Source: Ornithinibacillus californiensis
GTDB lineage: Bacteria; Bacillota; Bacilli; Bacillales; Amphibacillaceae
DNA: 64,000 nucleotides
Direction: 5' to 3'
NCBI RefSeq assembly: GCF_001038485.1
Contig: NZ_LDUE01000050.1
Span: forward strand, 1 to 64,000
The notes under the pieces are model-generated. The model was not told the DNA's origin and did no database searches. It saw nothing but the letters and a program-made list of their open reading frames with translations. The translations under genes were made by a program, and so were the position numbers. Each line of letters starts with the position of its first letter. The stretch's first letter is position 1. Positions 29,324 to 38,365 of the stretch are shown piece by piece.

Positions 29324-29776
29324 TTATTTTTCATTCACAGACTTCATTTGTAGATGTAATAAATTTAATAGTTCAATTAAAGTTCCTGTTTGTTCTTTGG
29401 TAAAGTTTTCCAATACCTCATTAAGGTATTCCTGACGTTTTAAAATAACGTCTTCAATGATACGATGGCCTTTTTCAAGAACGTGAATACGAACAACCCT
29501 GCGATCATTTAGGTCACGAACTCTTTCTACCAAGTCATTTTTCTCCATTCTATCCACTAGATCCGTTGTCGTGCTGAATGCTAAACCATTCTTAGCAGAT
29601 AATTCACCAATAGTTAAATCTCCTTCTTCCTTTAACCATTGTAACGCAATAAATTGTGGGTTTGTAATGGGATAGTTATTTAAAATTTTACGCCCATTTT
29701 GTTTAATTGCTCCAGATATATGTCGAAGTGTTTTTTCTAATTTTGCAATTTGATCGGTAGAAATATTGTTTTCCAA
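29324..29776 (-). CDS. ysmB: MarR-family transcriptional regulator YsmB
   Basis: Winged-helix regulator of 150 aa. The DNA-binding part includes LTIGELSAKNGLAFSTTTDLVDRMEKNDLVERVRDLNDRRVVRIHV, with the wing DLNDRRV, preceded and followed by dimerisation helices. I chose the TTG at 29776: AGGGGGT lies before it and the protein then starts MENN, matching B. subtilis YsmB; an in-frame ATG at 29821 has no such site. Ligand and targets are unknown. It is 23 bases before racE. Confidence 0.88.
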   Translation of the reverse strand: MENNISTDQIAKLEKTLRHISGAIKQNGRKILNNYPITNPQFIALQWLKEEGDLTIGELSAKNGLAFSTTTDLVDRMEKNDLVERVRDLNDRRVVRIHVLEKGHRIIEDVILKRQEYLNEVLENFTKEQTGTLIELLNLLHLQMKSVNEK

Positions 29777-29917
29777 GACTTTACCCCCTGAAATTCCATT
29801 CATATAGTCATATTTTATCATAAAAGCTCGAAAAACTTGTGATTTATTTTTAAATCTGATTTTATAAGAGAAATATTTAGGTATATTATTATATTTTTTT
29901 CATTGATGAATTGTGCG

Positions 29918-29945
29918 CACCGTTTAGCTTTCAACACATAAACTA
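29918..29945 (+). promoter_or_regulatory. Sigma-K promoter of gerE
   Basis: ACC at 29919-29921 and CATAAACTA at 29937-29945, a perfect fit to CATANNNTA, with a 15-base gap. GerE in B. subtilis is made under sigma-K late in the mother cell, so function and sequence agree. Confidence 0.75.
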
Positions 29946-30006
29946 TTAGTGACTAAATAATTACCCTCAAGAACGCAGCTCTATGACAGCAAGGAGGGGT
30001 TAACAT

Positions 30007-30231
30007 TTGAAGGACAACGAGTACAAACCGAAGCAATTATTAACTAAACGTGAAAAAGAAGTATTTGAGCTCTTAGTTCAGGACAAAACAACTAAGGAAA
30101 TTGCCCAAGAATTGTTCATATCTGAAAAAACTGTCCGTAACCATATTTCAAATGCTATGCAAAAATTAGGAGTCAAGGGGCGTTCACAGGCAGTTGTAGA
30201 GCTCATCCGTATGGGTGAATTAAAGCTCTAA
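30007..30231 (+). CDS. gerE: Late mother-cell transcription regulator GerE
   Basis: 74-aa LuxR/FixJ-type helix-turn-helix protein that activates and represses sigma-K coat genes. The core TKREKEVFELLVQDKTTKEIA and ISEKTVRNHISNAMQKLGVKGRSQAVVEL is nearly the same as in B. subtilis GerE, including length. Starts with TTG after AAGGAGGGG. It is the only plus-strand gene between 14.6 and 34.2 kb, with its own promoter and terminator. Confidence 0.97.
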   Translation: MKDNEYKPKQLLTKREKEVFELLVQDKTTKEIAQELFISEKTVRNHISNAMQKLGVKGRSQAVVELIRMGELKL

Positions 30232-30266
30232 AAAAAACCGACTTTCCTACGAGAAAGTCGGTTTTA
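30231..30266. terminator. Bidirectional terminator of gerE and ysmA
   Basis: AAACCGACTTTC pairs with GAAAGTCGGTTTT; T run on the plus side and A run (T on minus) at the other. Confidence 0.88.
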
Positions 30267-30275
30267 ATTGTTTTA

Positions 30276-30725
30276 TTAATCAATTGTGCTCATTAGTTTA
30301 CCTTTTATATCATCTGATAACGGAAGTGGTTTACCTGATGTTGCATTAATATATACAATTCTACCTCTTCCCGTTATGCATACTTCTCCGTCTTGATTTA
30401 ATCCCATATAGTGAATATCAAATGATGTATTTCCAACGTGAGTCGCTTTTACATAGACTTGTAGACTATCCTGGAAGTATACTTGCCTTAAATAATCACA
30501 TTGTAGATCAGCAACTATCGGAATTCCTTCTGAACTGGAGCCATCATCAAACAATCCCACCGATTTTAGGTATTCAATACGTGCTTCCTCAAAATAAATA
30601 AATGGACTCACATTATTTACATGGCCAAACATGTCGGTCTCTGAAAAACGAATACGAATCGGAATGGAAAACGAAAATTCCTTCTTCCATATATCAAAAT
30701 CTTCAATATAATTAATCTTTCGCAA
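30276..30725 (-). CDS. ysmA: Acyl-CoA thioesterase YsmA (4HBT hotdog fold)
   Basis: 149-aa hotdog-fold thioesterase. The segment IRFSETDMFGHVNNVSPFIYFEEARIEYLKS carries the 4HBT catalytic pattern (Asp-x-x-x-H-V-N-N, here D31 region). Typical of enzymes that hydrolyse acyl-CoA or acyl-ACP. Starts with TTG after GGGGGG. Position between sdhB and gerE matches B. subtilis ysmA. The physiological acyl substrate is not known. Confidence 0.85.
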   Translation of the reverse strand: MRKINYIEDFDIWKKEFSFSIPIRIRFSETDMFGHVNNVSPFIYFEEARIEYLKSVGLFDDGSSSEGIPIVADLQCDYLRQVYFQDSLQVYVKATHVGNTSFDIHYMGLNQDGEVCITGRGRIVYINATSGKPLPLSDDIKGKLMSTID

Positions 30726-30750
30726 AGCTCTTCCCCCCTTTTCGTGGTGT

Positions 30751-30788
30751 AAAAAAGACCCTTACCTAATTCTGTGGCAAGGGTCTTG
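30751..30788 (-). terminator. Terminator of sdhCAB
   Basis: AAGACCCTTGCC pairs with GGTAAGGGTCTT and is followed by six T on the minus strand. Confidence 0.9.
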
Positions 30789-30800
30789 TTGTTCGTTTAA

Positions 30801-31565
30801 TTAGTGTGCGTTATCGCTACCAAAGAAATTCTTAAATGATTGCACAGTAGCCGCACGGTTCATCGCAGCAATTGAAGTTGTTAATGGAATTCCTTTCGGG
30901 CAAACTTGAACACAGTTCTGTGCGTTACCGCAACCAACTAATCCGCCCTCTTCCATTAAACCTTCTAACCTCTCACTAGCATTCATCTCACCAGTCGGAT
31001 GTGAGTTGAATAAACGAGCTTGAGAGATTGCAGCTGGTCCAATGAAATTCGATTTATCGTTGACATTTGGACAAGCTTCTAAACATACTCCACAAGTCAT
31101 ACATTTCGATAATTCATAAGCCCATTGGCGTTTTTTCTCAGGCATACGAGGTCCAGGACCTAAATCATAAGTACCATCGATAGGAATCCAAGCTTTTACT
31201 TGTTTTAATGCATCAAACATACGCTCACGATCGATAACTAGATCTCGAACTACTGGGAATGTTGACATTGGCTCTAATCGAATTGGTTGCTCTAGTTCAT
31301 CAACTAATGCAGCACAAGATTGTCTAGGAACACCATTAATTACCATGGAGCATGCTCCACAAACCTCTTCCAAACAGTTCATATCCCATGCTACTGGTGT
31401 TGTTTTTTCCCCTTTAGCAGTAACGGGATTTTTACGAATTTCCATTAACCCAGAAATAATGTTCATATTTTTACGATAAGGAACATTAAATGTTTCTTCA
31501 TATGGAGCAGAATCCGGGCTATCTTGACGCGTAATTATAAAAGTAATAGTCTTTTGTTCAGCCAT
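30801..31565 (-). CDS. sdhB: Succinate dehydrogenase iron-sulfur subunit
   Basis: Carries electrons from the FAD subunit to quinone. [2Fe-2S] ligands in CLEEVCGACSMVINGVPRQSC; [4Fe-4S] and [3Fe-4S] ligands in CMTCGVCLEACP and CGNAQNCVQVCPKG. I chose the ATG at 31565 (254 aa) with AAGGGAG ahead; a GTG two codons before is less likely. Last gene of sdhCAB. Confidence 0.97.
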   Translation of the reverse strand: MAEQKTITFIITRQDSPDSAPYEETFNVPYRKNMNIISGLMEIRKNPVTAKGEKTTPVAWDMNCLEEVCGACSMVINGVPRQSCAALVDELEQPIRLEPMSTFPVVRDLVIDRERMFDALKQVKAWIPIDGTYDLGPGPRMPEKKRQWAYELSKCMTCGVCLEACPNVNDKSNFIGPAAISQARLFNSHPTGEMNASERLEGLMEEGGLVGCGNAQNCVQVCPKGIPLTTSIAAMNRAATVQSFKNFFGSDNAH

Positions 31566-31599
31566 TTTCACTTACTCCCTTCCCTGTTTTACTCTCGTC

Positions 31600-33351
31600 T
31601 TAATGCTTTGTTGTGTAGTCACGTTTACGTGGCGGAATTAATGATACGTCTACTTCTTCATAAGAGAATACTGGAGCATTTTCTTTCGCATCAAATTCTG
31701 CAATTGTTGTTTTTAACCATTCCTCATCATTTCTTTCTGGGAATTCTGGTTTATAATGTGCCCCGCGACTTTCATTACGGTTATAAGCACCAATTGTAAT
31801 AACACGTGCCAAGTGAAGCATGTTTTTAAGCTGACGAGTAAACATTACCCCTTGGTTATTCCAGCGAGAAGTATCGTTAATATTGATCTTATCCCAACGT
31901 TCAAGCAACTCTTGAATTTTTTCGTCTGTTTTTAGTAGTTTCGCATTTTCACGAACTACCGTAACATTATCTGTCATCCATTCACCAAGTTCTTGGTGAA
32001 TTTGGTAAGCATTTTCTTCACCGCTCATATTCATTAGTGCGTCAAACTTCTCTTCCTCTTCTTTCACACGGTTCTCGAATAGACTTGGGTCGATATCTTC
32101 TACATGTTTCTCTAGACCTTCTGTATATTCAATTGCTTTAGGTCCAGCTACCATCCCACCATAGATAGCAGATAGTAATGAGTTTGCACCTAAACGGTTT
32201 CCACCGTGTTGAGAATAATCACATTCTCCAGCTGCAAAAACACCAGGAATGCTAGTCATTTGATTATAATCCACCCATAGTCCACCCATTGAATAGTGAA
32301 CAGCAGGGAATATTTTCATAGGAACTTTACGTGGATCTTCACCTACGAATTTTTCATAGATTTCAATGATACCACCAAGTTTCACATCTAGTTCTTTTGG
32401 ATCTTTATGAGAAAGATCTAGATAGACCATGTTTTCACCATTAATACCTAGTTTCTGGTTTACACAGACATCAAAGATTTCACGTGTAGCAATATCCCTA
32501 GGCACTAAGTTTCCATAAGCAGGATATTTTTCCTCTAGGAAGTACCATGGTTCACCATCTTTATATGTCCAAACACGACCGCCCTCACCACGAGCAGATT
32601 CACTCATCAGGCGAAGCTTGTCATCACCAGGAATTGCTGTTGGGTGAATTTGAATGAATTCCCCGTTCGCGTATTTTGCTCCTTGTTGATACAAAATACT
32701 AGCAGCAGATCCTGTATTAATCATGGAGTTAGTTGATTTACCAAAGATAATTCCTGGTCCACCTGTAGCCATAATAGTTGCATCTGAAGGGAATGACTTA
32801 ATTTCATGCGTCTTCATATCTTGTGCAACGATACCACGACCAACGCCTTCTTCATCAAGAACAGCGCCTAGGAATTCCCATCCTTCATACTTTGTAACTA
32901 ATCCTTCTACTTCATATCTACGAACCTGTTCATCTAGTGCATATAATAATTGCTGACCTGTTGTTGCCCCAGCAAAAGCAGTACGGTGATGTTGCGTACC
33001 ACCAAAGCGACGGAAATCTAGAAGACCTTCTGGTGTACGGTTGAACATAACACCCATACGATCTAGCATATTAATAATTCCCGGTGCTGCTTCACACATT
33101 GCTTTTACAGGTGGTTGGTTAGCTAAAAAGTCTCCCCCATAAACTGTATCATCAAAGTGAATAGATGGAGAATCCCCTTCCCCTTTTGTATTAACCGCAC
33201 CGTTAATACCACCTTGGGCACATACAGAGTGAGAACGTTTTACTGGAACGATAGAAAATAAGTCAACGCTTACACCAGCTTCAGCAGCTTTTATGGTTGC
33301 CATTAGACCAGCTAGGCCTCCGCCAACTACAGCGATTTTTCGGTTACTCAT
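31600..33351 (-). CDS. sdhA: Succinate dehydrogenase flavoprotein subunit
   Basis: Oxidises succinate to fumarate with covalently bound FAD. FAD-binding VVGGGLAGLMATIKA at the N-terminus, the HSVCAQGGINGA segment near residue 42 with the His expected to bind FAD, QIHPTAIPG near 235, and the active-site Arg in RLGANSLLSAIYGG. Length 583 aa. GGAGTGAGG precedes the ATG. Confidence 0.97.
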   Translation of the reverse strand: MSNRKIAVVGGGLAGLMATIKAAEAGVSVDLFSIVPVKRSHSVCAQGGINGAVNTKGEGDSPSIHFDDTVYGGDFLANQPPVKAMCEAAPGIINMLDRMGVMFNRTPEGLLDFRRFGGTQHHRTAFAGATTGQQLLYALDEQVRRYEVEGLVTKYEGWEFLGAVLDEEGVGRGIVAQDMKTHEIKSFPSDATIMATGGPGIIFGKSTNSMINTGSAASILYQQGAKYANGEFIQIHPTAIPGDDKLRLMSESARGEGGRVWTYKDGEPWYFLEEKYPAYGNLVPRDIATREIFDVCVNQKLGINGENMVYLDLSHKDPKELDVKLGGIIEIYEKFVGEDPRKVPMKIFPAVHYSMGGLWVDYNQMTSIPGVFAAGECDYSQHGGNRLGANSLLSAIYGGMVAGPKAIEYTEGLEKHVEDIDPSLFENRVKEEEEKFDALMNMSGEENAYQIHQELGEWMTDNVTVVRENAKLLKTDEKIQELLERWDKININDTSRWNNQGVMFTRQLKNMLHLARVITIGAYNRNESRGAHYKPEFPERNDEEWLKTTIAEFDAKENAPVFSYEEVDVSLIPPRKRDYTTKH

Positions 33352-33379
33352 AATGAAACCTCACTCCTTCTCTCTTCAC

Positions 33380-33997
33380 TTACACGCCATAAGCAAAAGT
33401 AATTAATGTTCTAATACCGATATAGCTAACTACTAAGAATACTAGTAAGGTAGCGTATGTAACAATTTTTTGTGATCTTGGTGATTGAGCAAACCCCCAA
33501 GAAACCAAGAAGCCCCATAAACCATTAGAGAAATGGAATACAGCAGAAAGAACTCCAATAACATAAAACCAGAACATTACTGGATTAGTTAAAATTCCTT
33601 CCATTAGACTATAATCTAGACTTGCACCTAATGCTACTTGTACACGAGTTTCAAAAACGTGCCATGCAATAAATACTAACGTAATGATTCCTGTAATACG
33701 TTGCAAGTAAAATAACCAGTTGCGGAAAAATCCATATCTTCTAACATTGTTTTTAGCAACAAAAACAATATAAACCCCTAAGATTGCATGGAATAAAATT
33801 GGTAAATAAATAACAAAAATTTCAAGTGCTAGTACAAATGGAAGATTGTGCATAAAACTTGCCGCTTTATTAAAGCTTTCTTCCCCATATACAGCAAAGT
33901 GATTAACTACTAAGTGGTTAATCAAAAATAAACCGATAGGAACTACACCTAATAACGAGTGTAATCTCCTGTAGAAATACTCCCTATGTTCCGCCAT
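33380..33997 (-). CDS. sdhC: Succinate dehydrogenase cytochrome b558 subunit
   Basis: Membrane anchor with five helices and two haem b groups, as in the B. subtilis menaquinone-reducing enzyme. Candidate haem ligands are the His residues in LHSLLG, NHLVVNH, FHAILG and AWHVFE. Length 205 aa. GGGGGG is seven bases before the ATG. First gene of sdhCAB. Confidence 0.95.
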   Translation of the reverse strand: MAEHREYFYRRLHSLLGVVPIGLFLINHLVVNHFAVYGEESFNKAASFMHNLPFVLALEIFVIYLPILFHAILGVYIVFVAKNNVRRYGFFRNWLFYLQRITGIITLVFIAWHVFETRVQVALGASLDYSLMEGILTNPVMFWFYVIGVLSAVFHFSNGLWGFLVSWGFAQSPRSQKIVTYATLLVFLVVSYIGIRTLITFAYGV

Positions 33998-34043
33998 GTG
34001 ATACCCCCCTTAGTTCTTCTGATGATTTAAATTTAATTGTCTG

Positions 34044-34085
34044 ACATTTTAGACAAAAAAAGTGACTATTGTTTGTCTAAAATGT
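34044..34085 (-). repeat. 14-bp perfect inverted repeat in the sdh leader
   Basis: ACATTTTAGACAAA (34044-34057) and TTTGTCTAAAATGT (34072-34085) are perfect inverted copies with a 14-base gap. It lies between the sdh promoter and sdhC, so it will form a strong RNA hairpin in the mRNA leader and is also a candidate operator. No U run follows, so it is not a simple terminator. Confidence 0.7.
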
Positions 34086-34103
34086 AGAATTTGCAACAAG
34101 TTT

Positions 34104-34132
34104 ATTGTACGACTAACTCCATTTAGCGTCAA
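34104..34132 (-). promoter_or_regulatory. Sigma-A promoter of sdhCAB
   Basis: TTGACG (34127-34132), 17-base spacer, TACAAT (34104-34109) on the minus strand. The resulting leader is about 100 nt and contains the inverted repeat. Confidence 0.75.
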
Positions 34133-34275
34133 GAAAAGGTAACCCATTTTTTAAAAGTCGTTAAATCGCTTTCATGTTTTTGGTTAGTCTTGCGTAAAAA
34201 TAAGAATGCATGGATAATAGCAATATACTTATAATGTTACTATGTGACTTTTACATAATAGGAAGGATTCTAAAA

Positions 34276-34713
34276 ATGCAAAAAAAACAAGAGACGCTTC
34301 CAATTGAATTACTAGAACAGATTCAGTCAACTGGGGCGGGATATGACTTATTACGCTATATTAGTTTACCAGACTTATTTGGTTCCGAATCAGAGGCATT
34401 ATTATACTTTATGGGCAGAAGCCTAGCGAGAAAATTTAATATACAATCCATGGGAGACATCATTTTCTTTTTTGAGAAAATTGGATGGGGTCGTTTAGAG
34501 CTATTTAAAGAAAAAGGGAATAAATTAGAATTTCATTTACTATCTGATGCAGTTGTACAACGTCTGGCTATGCCTGTGGATACAGAATTCCGTTTAGAGG
34601 CAGGATTTCTCGCTGAGGCTATTTCTATCCTTAAGCGCGTGGAATGTGAATGTGTTGAAGAAGTCCGACCAAAAATTCATCAGGTTGAGTTTACTGTAGT
34701 GTTTGTAGAATAA
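34276..34713 (+). CDS. yslB: YslB-like protein (DUF2507, V4R-like)
   Basis: 145-aa soluble protein. LLEQIQSTGAGYDLLRYISLPDLFGSE, then MGRSLARKF and a FFEKIGWGRLELFKEK segment match the YslB family of the Bacillales. The C-terminal EAGFLAEAISILKRVECECVEEV resembles V4R-type domains with paired Cys. The ATG at 34276 is used, with AGGAAGG nine bases ahead; the ATG at 34210 gives 22 extra hydrophobic residues with no site. Divergent from sdhC as in B. subtilis. No function is established. Confidence 0.8.
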   Translation: MQKKQETLPIELLEQIQSTGAGYDLLRYISLPDLFGSESEALLYFMGRSLARKFNIQSMGDIIFFFEKIGWGRLELFKEKGNKLEFHLLSDAVVQRLAMPVDTEFRLEAGFLAEAISILKRVECECVEEVRPKIHQVEFTVVFVE

Positions 34714-34811
34714 TAAAACGAGTTTGCGCCCGGAACAGCTAAGCTTCTCTTAAATTTATACTTTCTCTAATAAAAAGAGGATGCAAAGACTCTCTCCCAA
34801 ATCTTTATGGG

Positions 34812-36614
34812 TTAGTCGTATGCTTCCTCTTCATTTTTCTCTTCGTTTAAGTGTGTAAGAACGATCTCTGCTATATTTAGTGGAATACCTAGCTTGGTTA
34901 TGGCATCTAAAGATGCATTTCGTATTTCATTTACTGATTTAAAGTGTGTTAATAATAATTTTCGCCTTTTTTCCCCTACGCCTGGAATTTTATCCAATTC
35001 GGACTGAAATAAATTCTTCCCACGTAGCTGTCTATGGAAGGTAATGGCAAATCGATGCACTTCATCCTGAATTCTCTGGATTAAATAAAATTCCTGTGAT
35101 TGTCTTGAAAGAGGAACAACACTAGGAGGATAACCATAAAGTAATTCACTCGTACGGTGCTTATCATCCTTTGCAAGTCCACAAAGTGGAATATTTAAAC
35201 CTAGTTCATCCTCTAATACCTCTAGTGCAGCGCTCATTTGGCCTTTCCCACCATCTACTATAATTAAATCCGGGAGTGGTAAAGACTCCTTCAGTACACG
35301 AGTATATCTCCTTCTGATTACCTCTCTCATTGTTTCATAATCATCAGGTCCTTGAACATCCTTAATTTTATATTTACGGTAATCCTTCTTACTTGGTTTT
35401 CCATCGACAAAAACAACCATCGCAGAAACTGGATCAACTCCTTGAATGTTGGAGTTATCAAAAGCTTCGATGCGGTGTGGTATCTCAATATTTAATGCTT
35501 CACCAAGTTTTTCAACAGCAAGTATTGTTCTTTCTTCATCCCTCTCAATAATGGAGAACTTATCGGATAATGAGGCTTTCGCATTTTCCATTGCCAATTC
35601 AACTAATTCTTTCTTTCTACCACGGAATGGTGTATGCACGTCAACTTCTAGTAGTTCTTGAAGAAGTTCGGTTTCCATACCGATAGGCACACAGATTTGC
35701 TTCGGCTTTGGATGGTTTTCATGCAAATAGAATCTTCCAATAAAAGTAGTAAATGTTTCTTCTGGTTCATCGAAAAATGGAAATACCGATACATCTCGTT
35801 CGATTAGCTTTCCCTGACGGATGAAAAACACCTGAATACACATCCAGCCTTTGTCATAACTGAAACCAAAAACATCTCTGTCCACCCTATCGTTGAGTGT
35901 CATTTTCTGTTGTTCCATCACTACTTCAATATGCTGAATCTGATCACGTAATTCTTTAGCTCTTTCAAAATTCAACTGTTCACTAGCATCCTGCATCTTT
36001 TTCGTTAAATTTTGTTTTATATCTTTAAAACCACCTTGTAGGAACGAAGTGATATTTTGGATAATTTCTTTATAAAAAGCTTCTGATGGTGGCTTGTCAC
36101 TGCATGCGTAGCACTGATCCAAATGGTAATATAAACACGGTCTGCCTGAAGGGTTATTACATTTCCGAAGTGGATAAAGTCGATCTAATAACTTTTTTGT
36201 TTCCCTTGCAGCAATAACATTTGGATAAGGACCAAAGTATTTCCCTTTATCTTTTTTCACTTTACGTGTGATAACCAATCTAGGATGTCTTTCTGAAGTG
36301 ATTTTCAAGTATGGATATGATTTGTCATCCTTCAGCATAATATTATATTTCGGGTCATATTTTTTTATAAGGTTCATCTCTAGAATTAGGGCTTCTTTCT
36401 CAGAGGAAGTGATAATATACTCAAAATCAACTATCTCTTGAACCAATCGTTGCGTCTTGTGGTCGTGTGCTCCTGTGAAATAAGAGCGGACTCTGTTTTT
36501 CAATAATTTAGATTTACCTACATAAATCACTGTTTCATGTTTATCCTTCATTAAGTAACAGCCTGGCTTTGCAGGTAAAACAGCAAGCTTTTCCTGAATG
36601 GTTTGGTTCATCAT
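34812..36614 (-). CDS. uvrC: UvrABC system protein C
   Basis: Excision endonuclease that cuts on both sides of a lesion in nucleotide excision repair. GIY-YIG domain ([29 protein letters not shown], 14-42), UVR segment ([15 protein letters not shown]) near 205, RNase H-like domain ([26 protein letters not shown]), and C-terminal helix-hairpin-helix pair ([18 protein letters not shown]). The Cys-rich segment reads CX7CX7CX2C, while homologues have CX3C at the end. The exact start among ATGs at 36620, 36614 and 36611 is uncertain; 36614 sits best after AAGGA. Confidence 0.95.
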   Translation of the reverse strand: MMNQTIQEKLAVLPAKPGCYLMKDKHETVIYVGKSKLLKNRVRSYFTGAHDHKTQRLVQEIVDFEYIITSSEKEALILEMNLIKKYDPKYNIMLKDDKSYPYLKITSERHPRLVITRKVKKDKGKYFGPYPNVIAARETKKLLDRLYPLRKCNNPSGRPCLYYHLDQCYACSDKPPSEAFYKEIIQNITSFLQGGFKDIKQNLTKKMQDASEQLNFERAKELRDQIQHIEVVMEQQKMTLNDRVDRDVFGFSYDKGWMCIQVFFIRQGKLIERDVSVFPFFDEPEETFTTFIGRFYLHENHPKPKQICVPIGMETELLQELLEVDVHTPFRGRKKELVELAMENAKASLSDKFSIIERDEERTILAVEKLGEALNIEIPHRIEAFDNSNIQGVDPVSAMVVFVDGKPSKKDYRKYKIKDVQGPDDYETMREVIRRRYTRVLKESLPLPDLIIVDGGKGQMSAALEVLEDELGLNIPLCGLAKDDKHRTSELLYGYPPSVVPLSRQSQEFYLIQRIQDEVHRFAITFHRQLRGKNLFQSELDKIPGVGEKRRKLLLTHFKSVNEIRNASLDAITKLGIPLNIAEIVLTHLNEEKNEEEAYD

Positions 36615-36640
36615 CGTCATTCCTTACTATGAGACGTTAG

Positions 36641-36681
36641 AAAATAATCCCCTGTTACATAGTGCAACAAGGGATTATTTT
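36641..36681 (-). terminator. Terminator of trxA
   Basis: AATAATCCC pairs with GGGATTATT and inner TTGTTGC / GTAACAG pairing; T run on the minus strand. Just after the trxA stop. Confidence 0.85.
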
Positions 36682-36698
36682 GAATTATAGCTATCAAA

Positions 36699-37013
36699 TT
36701 AAGCGTGCTTATTAATTAATTCAACAAGTGCTTCTTTTGGTTGGAAACCTATAACTTGGTCTACCACATTACCATCTTTAAATAGTAATAATGTAGGTAT
36801 ACTCATGACACCAAATTTACTTGCTGTTTCTTGGTTTTCATCAACATCAAGCTTAACGATTTGTACTTTTTCTGACATATCTCCATCTATTTCTTCTAGA
36901 ACTGGAGCAATCATTTTACATGGTCCACACCAAGGTGCCCAGAAGTCAGCTAAAACCAAACCTTTTGCAGTTTCGTCTGCAAAATTTTGATCAGATACGT
37001 TTTTAATTGCCAC
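36699..37013 (-). CDS. trxA: Thioredoxin
   Basis: Disulfide reductase with active site WCGPC (Cys 29 and 32), Lys/Asp buried pair near [10 protein letters not shown], and cis-Pro in [12 protein letters not shown]. 104 aa. Starts with GTG after GGAGG. Position between etfA and uvrC matches B. subtilis. Confidence 0.97.
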   Translation of the reverse strand: MAIKNVSDQNFADETAKGLVLADFWAPWCGPCKMIAPVLEEIDGDMSEKVQIVKLDVDENQETASKFGVMSIPTLLLFKDGNVVDQVIGFQPKEALVELINKHA

Positions 37014-37048
37014 TCAAATTCCTCCTTTTTCTTACATCTTTCAAAAAG

Positions 37049-37057
37049 AGTATACCA
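37049..37057 (-). promoter_or_regulatory. Candidate extended -10 of trxA
   Basis: TGGTATACT on the minus strand, about 40 bases before the start. No good -35 is seen. Confidence 0.4.
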
Positions 37058-37128
37058 TTAATGGATAATCCTTACTAACAGTTTGCTTATTCTATTGCTT
37101 ATTATCCAAAAATCTTACTAACAAAACC

Positions 37129-37310
37129 GCAGCCAGTAAACACTACGCTTTCCGCGGGCGGCTGGTGAGCCAGGCAACAACTTGAGTAAACTTCATTGCT
37201 GCCTTGCACCGAGGAAGCGTGCTTCGTAGCAATACTAGCAGACGCAGGTGCATCTGTGGGGTCTCACCGATGCCTTTCCTCCCGCAGGAGTCTTCGTGTA
37301 TACTGGCTGC
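37129..37310. repeat. GC-rich palindromic intergenic repeat
   Basis: 182-bp element with inverted ends GCAGCCAGT (37129-37137) and ACTGGCTGC (37302-37310), plus inner CTTTCCGCGGGC and CCTCCCGCAGGAG segments. Such actacgctttccgcgggc..cctcccgcaggagtc elements recur in many Bacillaceae genomes. Markedly more GC-rich than its surroundings. It has no protein-coding frame that I can support. It fills the trxA-etfA gap. Confidence 0.75.
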
Positions 37311-37368
37311 TCAGAGTAGATACCTAAACTAACTCTCTAATAATTAAGCAAAAAATATTACATATACT

Positions 37369-38343
37369 TTAAGCTTTTAATTTTTTGATTTCTTCTGTTA
37401 GGATTGGTACGATTTCGAAAAGGTCTCCTACGATGCCGTAGTCGGCTACGTTAAAAATGTTTGCTTCTGGGTCTTTGTTAATTGCTACGATTACTTTTGA
37501 ATTGGACATTCCGGCTAAGTGTTGGATAGCTCCTGAAATACCTACTGCAATGTATAGATCAGGTGTTACAACTTTACCTGTTTGACCAATCTGTAAAGAG
37601 TAATCACAGTAGTCTGCGTCACAAGCTCCACGAGAAGCTCCAACTGCACCACCTAATACCTCTGCTAATTCATATAAAGGCTTGAATCCGTCAGCACTTT
37701 TAACCCCACGACCACCAGCTATGACTACCTTTGCTTCAGATAAATCAACACCATCCGTAGCTTTACGTAATACTTCTTTTATTACCGTTCTTAGGTCAGA
37801 GATTTCAACTATTTTTTCTTGCACATCACCAGTCCGCGTTTCATCACGTTCTAATGATGGAATATTATTTGGACGAATAGTTGCAAATACAAGGCCTTCT
37901 GCAACAACTTTCTTTTCAAAAGCTTTACCAGAGTAAATCGGTCTAGTAAATACAACTTCGTCTCCATCAACATCTATATCAACAGCATCAGAAATTAAAC
38001 CTGATTCTAACTTACTTGCAATTTTAGGAGTTAAATCCTTTCCAATAGCAGTGTGCCCCATTACGATTCCATAAGGATTTTCACCCTCAATTACCGCTAA
38101 AACTGCTTGACCGTAACCTTCTGAAGTATAGGAGGCTAATTTGTCATCTTTCACCGTTACGACGCGGTCTGCTCCATAGTAAACCATTTCTTGGCCTTGA
38201 GATTCTAAATTTTCGTTGCCACAAAGAACACCAACTACTTCTGCGTCTGATTTTATTTTTTTCGCTGCAGCGATTGCTTCGAAAGTAACATTACGTAGAA
38301 CACCATCTCTAGATTCACCGATAACTAGTATTTTTTCACTCAT
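37369..38343 (-). CDS. etfA: Electron transfer flavoprotein, alpha subunit
   Basis: Accepts electrons from acyl-CoA dehydrogenases together with EtfB, with FAD bound by the C-terminal domain: [12 protein letters not shown] and [17 protein letters not shown]. Length 324 aa. The ATG at 38343 has AAAGGAG ahead; an in-frame extension to 38403 overlaps etfB and lacks a site. Last gene of the fadR-fadB-etfB-etfA group. Confidence 0.96.
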   Translation of the reverse strand: MSEKILVIGESRDGVLRNVTFEAIAAAKKIKSDAEVVGVLCGNENLESQGQEMVYYGADRVVTVKDDKLASYTSEGYGQAVLAVIEGENPYGIVMGHTAIGKDLTPKIASKLESGLISDAVDIDVDGDEVVFTRPIYSGKAFEKKVVAEGLVFATIRPNNIPSLERDETRTGDVQEKIVEISDLRTVIKEVLRKATDGVDLSEAKVVIAGGRGVKSADGFKPLYELAEVLGGAVGASRGACDADYCDYSLQIGQTGKVVTPDLYIAVGISGAIQHLAGMSNSKVIVAINKDPEANIFNVADYGIVGDLFEIVPILTEEIKKLKA

Positions 38344-38365
38344 TATAATTTCTCCTTTCTCTCTG

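Noticed and set aside
37129-37310. CRISPR or tandem array in the trxA-etfA gap
   Set aside because: The repeats are inverted ends and not evenly spaced direct repeats; no CRISPR array was seen anywhere in the window.
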